From: Lunularia cruciata
Taxonomy: Eukaryota > Streptophyta > Marchantiopsida > Lunulariales > Lunulariaceae
DNA length: 64,000 bases
Reading direction: 5' to 3'
Assembly: GCA_948567375.1 (NCBI GenBank)
Contig: OX419761.1
Span: 33,544,501 to 33,608,500, forward strand
The notes below the pieces were generated by a model. That model was not told the DNA's origin, made no database searches, and was given only the letters and a program-made list of their open reading frames with translations. The position numbers and the translations under genes were made by a program. Of the stretch, positions 1-13,600 are shown piece by piece (the stretch's first letter is position 1; every line of letters starts with the position of its first letter).

Positions 1-2579
1 GATAAGGATGGAATTTTTTTTTATATTTCATCTTCTTTAAATTTAATATGGTTAAGATCAAGTTCTAAATTTTCTATGCCACTAACATTAAATATGATTT
101 TATTTTAATATTCTAAGAAAAATTTTCAGTTCATACATCATGTCCTTTAAAATCCTTGTATTTACAAAGTGAAAGTAAAACTTATAATAAATGACCTAGT
201 TACACTTATTAAATGTTGATAAGTCATGTTCTTTGCCATCACTTATGTTTACAAAATTCAAATTGATGACTAAATAAAATATATGATTCAAAATTTTAAT
301 GTTTTCTTATATTGCCAATCTTGAAATAAAGCTATATATACTATAAAAATTATATATAATTAAACTATATAAAAATTCAATATAGATATTTTCTACATCT
401 GTTTAATGCAAAAATTACTTAAATTGTAGCTTATAATGAGATCTATTATTTGGTATATATTTTAACCATGAAATTTATTTTTTTACCTGAGTTTAGAAGT
501 CATATTTGTATACTTACTCATTTTAGAAGACCATATTTAATAGCTACATCTAGGTTTGTCACAATAGGACATGTAAAATGTTGTAAAATGACATACCAAG
601 TTGAGGATGTATTTGTTGTATACTTTCTTTGCCTTTTCATATCAAGGATTCTATGACAAGTTTGTTGACGCAATTAGTTTACCCATACTACTTTTCAATT
701 TTTAGACATTGAATCCATAAACAAAACGTTCTCAATCACTTTATAATACATTAAAGTATTTATATATAATTCTTATCTAGTTTTATTGCAATAATATTAA
801 ATTAATCACAATGAGAGTGCTAGATAAAATTACAACGTACCACTTCTAGCTCCAAAAGTTCAGTATTGCATGCAATAGGTGGTCGTACTAATATAAAAAC
901 TCATGATCATGATGAGCAATATAGAACTCAATCTCATAGATCAATATTTATTTAATAAAAGGGTTAGTAGGGAGTATAAAAGTATACAAAAATGGGAAAA
1001 GGAGTAAAGGAGGCATATGGAAATATAGAGTAAGATGCTTTCCAATAACCTCATCTTGAAGGAGGTAAGGATGTACCTGGCTAGTCTAGATGTAATATTG
1101 TGGTGAGAAGTTGAACCGTATATGATTAATTAATTATTTATTTATTTATAAAGATAGTATTTTATTGATTGTGTCTTGATCTAAGCCCTTCAATTCATAT
1201 CTGGGCAGCTTGGAAGTATTGTATTTAGGAATGTACAAGAAGGTATGTTTGTTGAGTCGTTTCCAGTTCAAGGGCTTTACTACTACTCTTGTATCGTTTC
1301 CATAAACAACTCTCCAAATATTATATATACTTATAATGAAAATGTTATAGGATATTGATATTGACACTTATATTCAGAAAATCATGGATAATAATATAAA
1401 ATAATATAAATACAAAGAAAAAAATTTGATATTCACATGTTACTTTCCCACTTTTGCATATTCTAGTGGCTTTTAGTTATACATTTAACATAAAAGAACG
1501 GATATGATGCAGCCAGGTTTCACCCCACCGATGTTCTTTGATTTGAACCCCGGAAAATTATCTTCGTACATAAATACACCTTATAATTCATGATATGTCA
1601 GTTTCAAATATATCAAAATAATCATGAAACCGCTAGAGCCCGGACGTCTAGACAATATTATTGTCTAGATTATATACTAAAATGTACTATGGAGTTACTG
1701 CAAGAATTACAGAATGTACATAGTTATACTATTTCTATTTCAAATGAATAGTTATTAAGACCAATCGCTCCCGTTCAAAAGATTCCATATATTGTTCAAA
1801 ACCGCACCTTTTACGTTTTCAATCCCACACGAGAATCATCGATAATAATCCAGACTACAATGTAAACAACTTCTCGAGTTCATTTAACAAATGACATTTG
1901 AGTTTAGCTCATTATGCAAGGAATATGTCTTCAAAAAATTTAAGCTTCATTCGAAGTTCAGATTGATCAATGGAAACATGAATGTGTTCCCCTGTGTTAC
2001 ACACTCCCAAAACTATAGATACAACCTGGGGAATTTCTTTACAACATACACTTGACACCTGCTTAGTGACCATGCATCCTACTAAGCAAGGATTAAGTGT
2101 TGAAGAAGGACACAACGACGATGATCACCCATTTTGTTGGCTGGAGTATTGCATGAATAACACTTTTCGATAATAAGTCGCAAGGTCGTCCTATTGTAAT
2201 TCATTCATTCTTGCGGCTCGATTCCACGCAAGACTTTATTATGTTACTGTATATTTTCTTGCTAAGCCTTTTGGAACCAACTGAGCATGGAACCTTTACC
2301 AGCACACCTTGTAGTGGTGGGGTAAGAACGTCCGATCTAAAGCAAGGAAAGAAATCCGGAATCCCAATAAGTTCAAGGACTAATCACCATGTCCCCAGTT
2401 TCGGAATCAGTAACGTTAAATAATGGTAACGGGTTACTTCCCGTTACTGAAAGTGACTCAAATATAAAATAGAAGATGTTCTTCTCAAGCACAGCAGAGA
2501 AGACACCATCAACCCAAAAGCAAAAGATACCTTCTATATCTCTTGGATCTTAGCTTGACAATGTATTAAAGCATTCCTA
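1..2579. other. AT-rich stretch with no gene seen
   Basis: The first 1.5 kb is strongly AT-rich and the rest moderately so. The open frames are short (under about 75 codons), overlap on both strands and resemble no family I know. A minus-strand frame at 1146-1367 has a charged C-terminal half but gives no recognisable motif. I see no RNA gene and no complete mobile element. Confidence 0.6.
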
Positions 2580-3390
2580 CGCGCACAAGCTACTTTCTCT
2601 ACAACAATAAGGCCTAGGTTTGGTCCACCCATCTGCGTCTCCATTACTCACTTCTGAATGTGTTTCTACACTAGATGCAGCAGCGGTGTCCTTTTGGAGG
2701 ACAGAGGATAGTTACCCATGATGCTATTAAGCACATAGTCTTTTCTATGGCACGAGAGAGTGGATACTTGGTTTGGAGGAGCATTCATATGCTTTGCAGA
2801 TGACATGTGTCAAGGCAGACTTATACTTGGTCTGAAGGTGACAATAGCGGATGTTGTGGTGACAGACACTACACGAGATACAGCTTTGGAGGGAGTGATT
2901 ACCCATCCCCCTAGATGGGCGGCGAGTGCAGCGGTTGGTCGCAAGGTCTCCAAGTGTAGGGGCATACAACGAGATCATCTCTTTGTTTCTCTTGCCTTGG
3001 AGTTATATGGAGCGATGGACACGGCGTTAGACGCATTTGTCAAGGAGTGCACGAGAGCTTATCATGTTAGGCACTAGGGGTATCACTCTCATACTTTGTG
3101 GCATATTTTAAATAGTGTGCGACCATTGCTCTAGAGAGTGCAGTGGTTTGTGCAATCCATGGGAGAACAATCACACTAGCTAATGATTCAATTGTTTATA
3201 GACCGTACCACTTGCATAGCTCGGATATACTAGGTGAGGAGTGCAAATTTCTCATATATCGACTCTATTTGGAATTAGGCCCATTTTACCTTTTTCGTCT
3301 CTCCCTTGTACAGCTTGATGGGCCTTCCCATCCTTCCTTCGTGTTTTCTACGCGGTCGCCCTTTTTCCTTCAATATCTTTGGTGTACATC
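2580..3390 (+). mobile_element. 5'-truncated LINE copy carrying the C-terminal endonuclease domain
   Basis: This stretch matches, collinearly and by eye, the 3' part of the larger LINE at 38.4-41.9 kb in reverse complement: the shared run before the zinc finger, the endonuclease region and the 3' tail. The open frame at about 2760-3077 contains IADVVVTDTTRD, ITHP, GRKVSK and LALELYGAMDTALDAF. These match the restriction-like (PD-(D/E)XK type) endonuclease segment and the conserved ALELYG block found at the C-terminus of R2-like non-LTR elements. The 3' end falls at the same consensus tail as the other copies (CTTCCCATCCTTC, then a GCGGTCGCC-like run). It lacks the RT part, as expected for incomplete target-primed reverse transcription, and has no intact ORF. 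Dead copy. Confidence 0.75.
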
Positions 3391-6300
3391 GAAAGTATAC
3401 TGTCGAACAGAATCATGTAATAATTGCTGAAAACCAGATGTCTTTACGGATAAGTATTTTCTCAAAGCGATGACTTTTGACCTCCACCAAGGTAGCGTAC
3501 TGAGATCAGATGAAGAAGTAATATTAGGATTCGGTATTTGGATAGTACTTGGAAGTTCATCTCTTTCGATGAACTACAAGGTACGATACACTACTAGGTA
3601 CTACGGTTTTAGAAATCGCGAAGCTAACCGGGAGGTCTTAATGTGAAGAATGATTGGTTTCTTGAACGAAACCGCAGTAGTTGCAGTGGCATTTTTTAAA
3701 ACACCAGCTGTTAGACTTTTCATAAGCTGGTAGACTTGTAATTCCAAACCAAAACATGCTTCGAATATGTAATACGCTTTCTCAATTGAACAAACACTTC
3801 ATTTGTACTGACATTCTCTTGACAGCGGTTGCTGCGTCTACGATTATCCGGCCTTGGGGTTGCTTTCGATAGGTTGTTACACCTCGTGTAAAATGTACAT
3901 CTGTACACTAAGGAGAAAAAGTGAATGCCACACTGTAGATGGAACAGGGTTTCATTCACTGTGTAAAGTCTTGTCACATCACGAAGGTACAAAGTCGAAT
4001 CGGAAGGAAAGAATCCCACGTGAAGCTCTGAACTGAACAGCATAGCCTACAAAAAGCACTGGGTGAATGATCAGATGGAGAAGAAATTTGAACTCTTAGT
4101 TCCGATGGCACCATTGCGTAGGGATAATAAGTAGTTCAAAACTACGGTAATGCTACAGTATCTGCACTTTTGTAAGTGTTTAACTGGAGTGACTTTGGAT
4201 GCTCTCTCTGAACATTCTGTGCATGCGTGTGGTTGAAAGTTTTCAGCTGTATGATAAGAGAGCTTCTGAGCTCAAAAGACCTATTCGATGATTTGCCATA
4301 CATATCCGATACTTGTTCAGACAACAGTTCTGTTTTCTGGAGGGTCGTGAAAGCCTTGTGAGCGGACTCGATCTGCTAGTAGCTGGGAAGAAGATTCTAG
4401 TGTGTACTACCTGTTTGAATATCCTTTGCTGGTTTCTGCTTGCCGATGTCACCTTCTTGTATGGTCCAGAACAATACGGTTCTTCACTTTCTGCCTTGCC
4501 ACCTTTGGCAGTGAACGTCGTTACGTACGCTTTTCAAACATGGGGCCAGACGCCTGCGTCTACCTATTATTTCTGCAGGTCCTTGTCGTAGTTGTTTGTG
4601 ATTCCTGCATTTAAGTTGTTGCCAATCGAAACACTGTGGCCAGTTATACTATAAAGTAGCAGCGAAGACAGGCGGTGACTTGTCTGGAATGCCCTGCGGG
4701 CAATCATCGTTCAAATCTTTAATGTGCTCCATCTGTCACCTGCTCGTTTGGATCTTCTGTCGAGGGAGCGATGCGACACGTTAAAGTGGGTAAGAGTACC
4801 AGCTACAGGTGCTCCGTGGCTCTCCAATTCTTGACGGACGGACGCAGGGTCCCGGGAAACAATTGTTTGTCTCTGTTAGGTTCGTGGCTCGAAGGACGAA
4901 GACTAACCAATGAACTAGTAGCTAAGAGAGATGATGATGGGAAAGGAAGCCCACAGTAAACTCAACTCACGGACTCCCAAAACTGAGCCGAATAACCTGC
5001 AATTGCGTGTGGGAAAGCATGAGCAAAGAATGTGCAGTAGTGGCATTGTTTGACATGTTTACTCGGACCCCGAGAGTACCTGCCGGATAGGTCAGCAGTA
5101 CGTGTGAAAAATACCTCCAAGGTAGGATGATAACACGGAATTTATGTATTGTGTTTTGCACCCTTGGTGTCTTCGTATCCTTGGTGTCTTTTGTGGACAC
5201 CAAGGACTTCCCAGAATTTACTGGGCAGAAGTGAATTCTCACAAGAGGTCACTAAGATGTCACATGTTCTCTCGTTTCATGGTGAGATGGCATATCATGA
5301 ACGCAGACGGAACCTACAGCAGATTCAACAGCTATAAATTATGACAATTTGTTGCTCTTTCTGCCAGTGTAAAAATACCAAATTCTCCTTGCGACATTGA
5401 AAAACCATAACTTCATACTTGATCTTTCAGCCAGGCATTGTGCTTCGCTTTAAATTGTTCCTCGAAAATGCCTGTATACAATAACAATGCCGTGGTTACA
5501 GTACCTGAGCATTGGACTCTTGGACGGCCCTCATTTTAATGCCTTCCATCTCAGAATCTGTATATATCGACTTTGCAAGTATAACGATATAGATGGAGCT
5601 GTTTCCGCGCGAGAACGACAGCAACCAGGAAACGAAGCTGAAAGGTGAAAGAGTCGTCCACTTCGAAGTTTCAGTGCCTTTCAAGGTCGTGCTATGGCCA
5701 TACTGCAAATCTTACGACGTCACTATGATTCAAATCATAAGCCCTCTTCATAAGCACCCCGATTAGGTTTAGCACTAGTTAAACCTAGTACGTAGTATGT
5801 GCAAATTGGCGAAGAGATGGACATCACAACCACAAGAGTGTTGGACGTACATGTAGCCAAAGAAGGCCCTGAGGCAGTCATTAGTACTAGTATCTGGATG
5901 AATCTCTATCCGTATGCCTAATTGCGAAATACCATGCCATTGGGTCAAGCATATCAAATTGCGAATTCAGTTCTTTAAAGGATGTTAAAGCCACATGGGA
6001 AATCAGCAACACTTGGAAGTTGCTGAATTGAGGCAGAAAGTCACCGACACTAACGTTACCTTGAAACGATGAGCATCCTTTGAAGCAGTTGTCAACTAGC
6101 TTCAGATGTATAGGAGACCGGTACCCTACCGTAAGATATGCTCGCGAGGGAGACAAGAACCTTATATTGAATCGCAGAATAGACAGACATATCCTGCCTC
6201 ACGAAAAGAAGAAAACAGAGATCTTTCGTTTCTTGTTCTTGTGAAACTTGTTAGGTCGAGTTTCACTATCTGGTAGATTTCTCTCGGCAGATTAAATCAA

Positions 6301-6652
6301 TAGACTGACTGGAGATGAATATCCTGCTGCACAACTTAATTACATATAAATTGCCTACAATGGTTTACAGACTAGTTGAGATGCTGTCAATCGTCACGCA
6401 TACTTTGTACATCATGGTTTCTTCAAGCTGGGGGAACGAGACTGAATCTATCTAATTCGGCTAAAAACTGGTTTCCCTGCACTTGACTACCATTCTCTTC
6501 GACGTCTATAGCTTCTTTCTTTCATTAGCAGAAAAATTGTTCACAAATTTCTATCTCTATTCAAGATTCTGTAGAGAGTATATGTAGCTAACGTACTGCC
6601 TTATTTCTATCTGTACAATTATCCGAGGTACTTGGGGATGTGCATTCAAATC
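3391..6652. other. Intergenic stretch, no recognised gene
   Basis: GC is moderate here and short frames occur on both strands. One possible exon starts at an ATG at 3470 and runs open to a potential donor (AAG then GTACGA) near 3593. Another frame at 4313-4591 lacks an ATG. A minus frame at 5887-6156 is leucine-rich in places. None matches a family I recognise and no multi-exon model could be joined in phase with confidence. The last few hundred bases probably include the 3' untranslated region of the ATG18-like gene that ends at 6653. Confidence 0.45.
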
Positions 6653-7777
6653 CTAAACGAAATGTGCACGTACTTGGTCAGACGGATTAGAGATTAGTGC
6701 ACATTCTCGCTCCAAGGTGAAGGTCCCTTCTCGACCCGAACAAATATTCAAGAGATATTCGTGGAAGTATCCTGTGGAGGTGACGATGAAAAGCCTGGGT
6801 CTAACAGACCTTGGCCGGCATGCTCGTCCATCATCTCCGACTTCCAAAGCTGGTCCTGCAATTGCACAGTAGCTTACAACACCTGGTGGGCAGCCGTTGT
6901 GTATCGTTATGAAGCAGCGCTCCGGCTCCAACATATCAGACATGGAGTATGGCAATACTGCTGAAAGAAAATCGGTAGCAAGGTGATTGCGTGGTCTTTC
7001 AATAGGCCCGAGCTTGAATATGTGCACAGTACCAGATGCGCTGTTGGCCGCCAACAGCTGAGGATAAAGATCAGGAGGCCCGAAGGAGAGCGAGTATATA
7101 GCAGTGGGCACTGTACCTCTCCGAAATGTGTAAGCCTTGGCTGCTCGAGGGATCACATGAACACGAATGATGGTTCCCTGATGTGATGCAGTTGCAAGGA
7201 GATTTCCATCGGCAGATATTGCCATTGCTGCTAATGGTGACCGATGTGCCTGTATCTGACAAAGCGCATGAAGATTGAGGGCATCATGGATCAAGACCGC
7301 TCCTACATCTGTTCTCGCTGGCAGTGCTAGATAGCAGTTGTCTTCGTTTGGGGAGAAGGCACAAAGACCTTTGGGGTTTGGAACAGTATCAACCTGTTGC
7401 AACAGACTCAACCTGCCTAAGTCATGAATGCATACTTTTCTCTCCAGAACCACCACAAGTCTTTTCATATTCATCGCTACTGCCAAAATCGATGACACGA
7501 AATTCATTTCAGTGACACTAGTTCCCAGTGTAGTGTTGAAGACGTTGAGCCGTCGGGGAGACAACTCTGGCTGTTCTCCTGCACCCACAACTGTAACTAT
7601 ACTTGTTCTGTTTAGCATTTCAGCTAAACTATAGGCACCATCTGGGCGTTCATATCCACAATGCCCAGTATCACAGTCAAAGATTTTGAACGCCTCCTTC
7701 GTGCAGATAGCCACGAGACTGTGGTCTTGATTGAACGTGGCATACAAAATACGTCTAGAACCCATCTGCTCACCCAT
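6653..7777 (-). CDS. ATG18: ATG18b-like PROPPIN, PI3P-binding autophagy WD40 protein
   Basis: PROPPINs (yeast Atg18, animal WIPI) are seven-bladed beta propellers that bind PI3P/PI(3,5)P2 on the forming autophagosome and recruit ATG2 and lipid-transfer machinery. The frame encodes 374 residues from the ATG at 7777. The open frame extends 14 codons further upstream, but only to a TTG directly after an in-frame TGA, so 7777 is the first possible ATG; a second lies four codons later. The N-terminus reads ATFNQDHS and KIFDCDTG, typical of blade 1. The diagnostic lipid-binding motif FRRG lies at residues 218-221 and is followed by IYSLSFGP. GAGEQPELSPRRL, DTVPNPKGL, AHRSPLAAMAIS and GYFHEYLLNI match the plant ATG18b subgroup better than ATG18a or the large ATG18f-h forms. 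The length is usual for ATG18b. No stop or frameshift is present, so it appears intact. The coding region is one uninterrupted exon, which is unusual for a plant ATG18 gene. Confidence 0.92.
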   Translation of the reverse strand: MGEQMGSRRILYATFNQDHSLVAICTKEAFKIFDCDTGHCGYERPDGAYSLAEMLNRTSIVTVVGAGEQPELSPRRLNVFNTTLGTSVTEMNFVSSILAVAMNMKRLVVVLERKVCIHDLGRLSLLQQVDTVPNPKGLCAFSPNEDNCYLALPARTDVGAVLIHDALNLHALCQIQAHRSPLAAMAISADGNLLATASHQGTIIRVHVIPRAAKAYTFRRGTVPTAIYSLSFGPPDLYPQLLAANSASGTVHIFKLGPIERPRNHLATDFLSAVLPYSMSDMLEPERCFITIHNGCPPGVVSYCAIAGPALEVGDDGRACRPRSVRPRLFIVTSTGYFHEYLLNICSGREGTFTLERECALISNPSDQVRAHFV

Positions 7778-10584
7778 ATTAAATCGACAGTGAACTGCTG
7801 TTCTCGTGCTTCTATTCAATCAACCTTAAACCCCAAGTTCCTCTGCTCTGTTTGTCAGCCTCTCCCAACCCCAATTCGCGTCCTCTTTTGTTCAGACTCC
7901 TGCACTCTTTCTTGATCTTCTACTTCATCTCCTCTGTTCTGTACTCTTTTTGTCCAGCTACTCCATCTGCTCTTCTCTTCCTTTGGCCCTTTACTCTTCT
8001 TCTCCTACACCAGCGGTTTAAAACCTCCAACTTCAGTCTAAACCCAGGTTACTCTCCTTGCACTCCCTAAATTCTCTATTTGATATTCTTTGTTCTTCAA
8101 TTTGTTCTTGTCTTTGTACAAACTCCATGAATCTCTCTCACCCCTTTGCTTAGAACATTATCCCGTTGAGTGAGACTAGATTACAATCTTCGGTCATCAG
8201 CGTACACATCAAATTTCGCCGACCTTCTCACTAAACACTGAACATTCTGTACCTTGATGGTTAGCTGATGTGACTTTTTCATCCACTGCTTCCAACCTCC
8301 AATATCTTTGTTCTGGATTTGTCCTTCGATCCAATGAATTTCGCGCTGTAAATTGAGAAGGATGATAATCTATACACTCCTAAACAGAACTCCTGAAGTA
8401 AGATTAAATCGTGCTCACACCAGTTTCTCCTGCTCCACCCACAGTTCCTGAATTGCGTAATCATGCTACTCGATCCAATTACGTCTCGTGCTTGATAGGT
8501 TCAGCTACTTTCTGCAAAAAAGGGTGGAGAAGTTATTAGGGTTAAAGAACAGTTGGAACCTGTGATATTTTTGAGAATCTACGGTGAACATCCTACCGGA
8601 TTAAGAGAACAATATACGAGAAATCTGGGACCAGATGGAACAGAGCTCAGATGTTCTACTTTACATCAAGAATTGAACCCCGATCTCACGGGGTTGACAT
8701 ACCCCGCCTGCGGAAGCTTGACAGCATGCGAGCAAAACTCCATCGCAACAAACATATTTTTTGTTTCGACTCAACCAAGTTCCTATCAACATGGATTCCA
8801 ATCTCCTCAAATTTTGTCAAATTTGAGACGAGAAACCACAACAGAGATTAAATCAGCACAGATTGTACTTCTGCTGCGTGCTCATCTAGAAAGAACCCTT
8901 TCCCGTCGTATCAATTTGTACATTGATTCCATGGATCCCCATGAAGTCCCGAAGAGGAATCTCAACCGGAAGACTTGCTCATTTCTTGCTGAAGAAGTAC
9001 GCACTTCTACCTCACATCAAATTCTACGGTTCCTCTGTACCTTCAATTTGACATCGGGACGTAATGCTCCGTAGCTATGCGGCATTCGGAATTTCCCCTC
9101 GTGTGGTAACGTGATTCAGTAGTTACTTGCTTCATACCTCAGTCTTACAGCAAAAAATCAAGATTACTTTGGGTTCGAACTAACGCTGGTTCAGGCTACA
9201 GTCAGTTAAAGCAACCTGCAAGGTGTGACCCTTCTTTGTAAGGTGCAAGAGAAGAAAACATGGCACACAGTGAAGAGAAGAGAAGAGAAGAAGTATCTTC
9301 TATCGTGGATCTAGTGTATCTTCTCTCTTGGCATTCCTGTATGTATCGTCCATCGTAGCACTGCTGTTTGTATCTTTTATTGTATACTCTCTTGTGGCAT
9401 TACTGTATGTATCTTCTATTGTGGCTTCCAATCAAGGTGGAAACTAGTTTGGCTTCCAGGAAATTCCTGAAATGTCTATAAGGATCAACCTGGAGTATCT
9501 AAGTTAGTTAGGTGCACCGTGTTGTTTTACTGAATAGTTTGATATGTATCCAAACAACCGTCCACTTTGTTCCTGAAAACCCTTAGTGTTTAGTCACAAG
9601 GTTTTAGTTACACCAGCAACAGCCCTTGAATCTCTCACTACTTGTATAATACAAAAGTGTTACTGTATAAAATATAGTATCACTACTTGTATGTATCGTA
9701 TCTTATATATTTTGGATGGTTGCTGTTTACCTGCGTGGCACCCACTCGGTTCTGCAACCCCTTCCCCTCACATCATCCCACGCAAACATCGTCTCTTTTT
9801 CCTTCACACTCCTCTAATGCTATTTCGTGCTTCTTCCTGCTCTTCACGAGGTTTTTCTTCTGCATGTATTTCTCTCTCTCATGCTATTTTCATCATGGCT
9901 ATCTTGTAATTCTGCTCTGCTTGCTTGGTTTCCAATGGATGTTTCTTATCATGTATTACCAAGGTGCGTCACGAAGCCTTTCCTTATACATGGTTCCTAT
10001 TCTGCGTTTTCTATGTCCATTTTCTTCCAAGTTTTACTATATTACGTTCTGCCTTACAGATACTCTACGTGGCCTTGTTGGTTTATGCATAAGTTCCAGC
10101 GATTCTTTTCTTCTCTCTGCTATTGGTGCTATCGGTTTCGAGCGGCATTTCTGGAAGCAACCGAGTTTGCCTCCTGAGCGTTTTGACAGAAACATGAGCG
10201 TTTGAACAGAGACTCGGTGCGAGAGGTACTGGCATTCTCCTAGCCCTTCGGCGTTGCGTTAGTCACTAACGAAGTTTCTTTTGAAGTGGCGGCCACTAAT
10301 AAAGTCGTTTGTGTAGTTCGTGCTTTCGTGTTTCATTCAGTGTTTAGTGTTTTAGGACTCATGGGTTCATAGCGCATGCAGCGATGTACATTATCTAATC
10401 CTCTCACGCTGCGCTCCACTCCACTCCACTCCACCCATCCTCAACTAACGCTTCGTCTATTTCTCTTTACTCGATGTTTATCTGTTTCATAGTCCTCCTC
10501 GACTTTCAATTTCAGATGCATAATCGTTATTGTATTGCTTATTGTTACATGATGCAGACTAGTTCTCTTCTCTGCAGGGACCTA
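7778..10584. other. Upstream region of the ATG18-like gene and intergenic DNA
   Basis: The first few hundred bases are strongly pyrimidine-rich on the plus strand (purine-rich on the ATG18 strand) and probably contain its 5' untranslated region and promoter; I see no convincing TATA box. An open frame at 8553-9074 (173 codons) starts at TTG, overlaps another frame and matches nothing I know, so I do not call it a gene. A short GAAGA-rich run lies near 9270-9290. Confidence 0.45.
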
Positions 10585-10675
10585 GCCCCATTCTACCTCT
10601 TTTCTCTCTCCCTTGTACGGTTTGATGGGGTCTTCCCATCCTTCTTGTGTTCTATGAGGTCGGCTTTTCCTTCTC
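10585..10675 (+). mobile_element. LINE 3' tail fragment
   Basis: Only the 3' untranslated tail of the LINE family remains: a CCCCATT(C/T)TACCT start, then CTCTCCCTTGTACGG, GATGGGGTCTTCCCATCCTTC and a terminal GGTCGGCTTTTCC. It aligns with the tails at 3.3 kb and 38.5 kb. No coding sequence is left. Extreme 5' truncation is typical of target-primed insertion. Confidence 0.65.
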
Positions 10676-13600
10676 TGCAGATGCTACTTATGATATGTTT
10701 CAATAATGTCTTTACTTTGTCGTTTTCTAAGCTTCACTTAATTTCCATTTTCTTAGATGCATTTCATTGCGATTTGCACACCTTCATACGGTCATGCATC
10801 TCTTATGCACTTAGTTGGTAGGTTCTGGATCCCCCTTCCTTGAACGGGATTGCGCTCTCGTTTTCTACATATAAGCTTGTTATGTGTCCATAAATTTTGT
10901 TTCTATCTTTGGAAGAAGAACACTATATATAATTACACTACCCTCATCGATAAACTGAATCGTTAAGCCGGTTACTTGGCTTGATCTTCGTATATTGGAT
11001 ACGATAGCTACGTAAGTACTGTTGGACTATAGGTATCATGCTGACTACTGATGCTACCTAAGTGTCGATAAATCTGATAACATGATAGAATTATAAGACA
11101 AACTCAATGCAGTTTTGTTGTTTTGTTTTTCTATTAAGGTATGTTTTCAATTGAGAATATGTTTTGGAAAGGCACACTGAAAATTACATTTATTGCCATG
11201 AAATTTGGACTTCAGTCATGCAAATTGCAGCTTTGTAGCTTTAGGATTCAAAAAAAAATAAAAATTCAATGTTCTTTAAATTTTATAATAAGCAGAAATT
11301 GTATATATTGTTTAGGTTGACAAGTTTTCCAGCGTACTTAATTTCAAAATATTGGAAATACAGGCACTTTAACCAAAATGACATGTCTCTTATCCCATCT
11401 TATGGTTTAAGACCATATATATATAAACAAAATATTCATAGTTGTTTTGGTGTACATGTACGTCATCTTTTGCATTTTACATGTAAAAATTATAACTTTA
11501 TGTGCGAGATAATTAAATGTTTAATAAATGTATCTTTTTTTCTTTTTTTCTTTTAAATTCATAATAGACTTGAGCATACGGTATTAATTAGAAAACATAA
11601 TATGCTGGTCAATAGTAAATTTGTAAGCATTGGAAATGAATGCAACTCTCTTTAAATTTATCTTAGTAACTAAACTCTAAGGTGGTAATTAAGTGGATAG
11701 TGGTTGTCAATGTCAAGTACATAAGGAGTCATAACCAAATAATCCTGATCAAATATTATATAAAAAGAAATATGAATCATAAGAATAGAAATTTTGTAAG
11801 TAGTATATGTATTTTAACCATGACAAAATGCAAAAACCTTGAAAGTTTTTGTTTTTAGTTTATTTAGAAACCTACACTATCTAAAATATGAGGCACTAGC
11901 CAAATGATCACATAAAAAAGACATATAACCAAATAAATCTAAGTATATATTATCAAATAAAAATTCAAACAAACATAAAGAAGTTGAACATTGTATTTTT
12001 TCCAAAAATATTTTTTATTTATTATTATTAAATAAATAAACTCAAACTTTAAAAATAAAGAACAACTTGAATAAGAACTTGAAGGTGGTTCTAGAAATAT
12101 AAAAAAAAATTATAAATGATTTATTAGTCACTAAGATAGAACCAATTTTTCTTTGTCAAAATTATTATACTTCATACTTCTTAAGATCTATTAGAATTTC
12201 AACCACACCTCACCAAATTTTATATATAAAGAAGCATATTTATGAATATCTAGGTACTATTACTTTTGATAATGTTAGCATATGAAGTAAACTATAGAAC
12301 TCTATAATATCCACTCAAATGTGTATATCTTATACAAGAATATGTCAAGCACACCATGAAAACATGATAGTCATCCTGAATATGATCTAACTCACAAAGT
12401 ATATAGAGACAATAGTTCATATCAATGTAATGTTAACATCTTTATTCAATTTATAATGAGAGTTAGTCCAACTTTGAGCTTTGCACTCAAGTAGTCAAAT
12501 CAACCATATACTAATAGAAGGTTCACTTGCTTTTGATAGAATTCCATCTTGTTAATATATAAATATTTTTTATTCTATCAAGTACACAAGAATAATTAGT
12601 GAAATTATGAATCCCTTTCACTTATTTCCATCTCCACACCATATGGTTAAATCAACAACCCAACCGCTTAAATATATTATAATATGTAGAGCTTGGTATA
12701 AGAGAAAAATTTACTCCCACAAAAATAAGTAATAGCTAGATAGAGTTCTTTTGCTTTTGAAAGTAGTAAACCTAATCAGGTACTACTCACTTAACAAAGC
12801 CCTAGTACCTGAACTCCATAATGCAATACAAGTATAACCAAGCCGTTAAACAAACACTTCTTCAAGTCTTATCACAAAAAGTTATACATGTCTACAAGGG
12901 ACTTAGAAATGACTTAGAAGAGAAACAAAGTAATATTATAACTTATTTGGACTCAATACAAAACTTTAAACTACAATGTATGAGAGGACTCAAAATTGTA
13001 TATACAAAAGAACTCAATGCCCAAATACTCTTGACCTGTTCTTATAATTGACTCTTGAATTAAAAAAATGTAACAAGCTTTTTTTCCCACAACCATCCTA
13101 TTGGATCTTCTTAAGTTTACTTTTATTTTGAGTGTTATTACAAAACTGCTCCAATACATCCAAATTGTATTTAAACCTATGGGACTTCTAGATAGAAGAT
13201 ATTGTTATTATTATAGATCAATGCTCTGTTCATGAGTTCTCAAAGTTGCAAACCATTAATACAAACAAGTTTAATAACATACCTCTTTACATCATCGATG
13301 AAAATTCCAAAGAATGTGAAGAAGATATATCATTGATCCAAAGGATCTCATCTAAGTAAGAGGCTATTAGCATCATATAGACCTATTCCCAGAGCTTAGA
13401 TATTGCAACCGTAATTTCCTTGAGAACTCTTATCACGTCAAGCTTATCCTATCATAGCTTATGTAGAAGACAATCAAATAAATTGTTGGAGTCAATGAAT
13501 ATAACATATAGCTTATCAAAAAGTGTCCTTAAATTTCTCATAAGCAACTCTCAAGCAAAGGTATGATCAATAGTAACAAAAGTGATACACTATATTACAT

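Noticed and set aside
8670-8760. tRNA-like or SINE-like segment on the minus strand (GGGGTTCAATTC resembles a Pol III B box)
   Set aside because: No complete cloverleaf could be drawn and no convincing A box or repeat copies were seen.
8553-9074. 173-codon plus-strand frame
   Set aside because: It begins at TTG, contains no recognisable motif, overlaps another frame of similar character and lies in the upstream region of ATG18. Probably a chance open frame.
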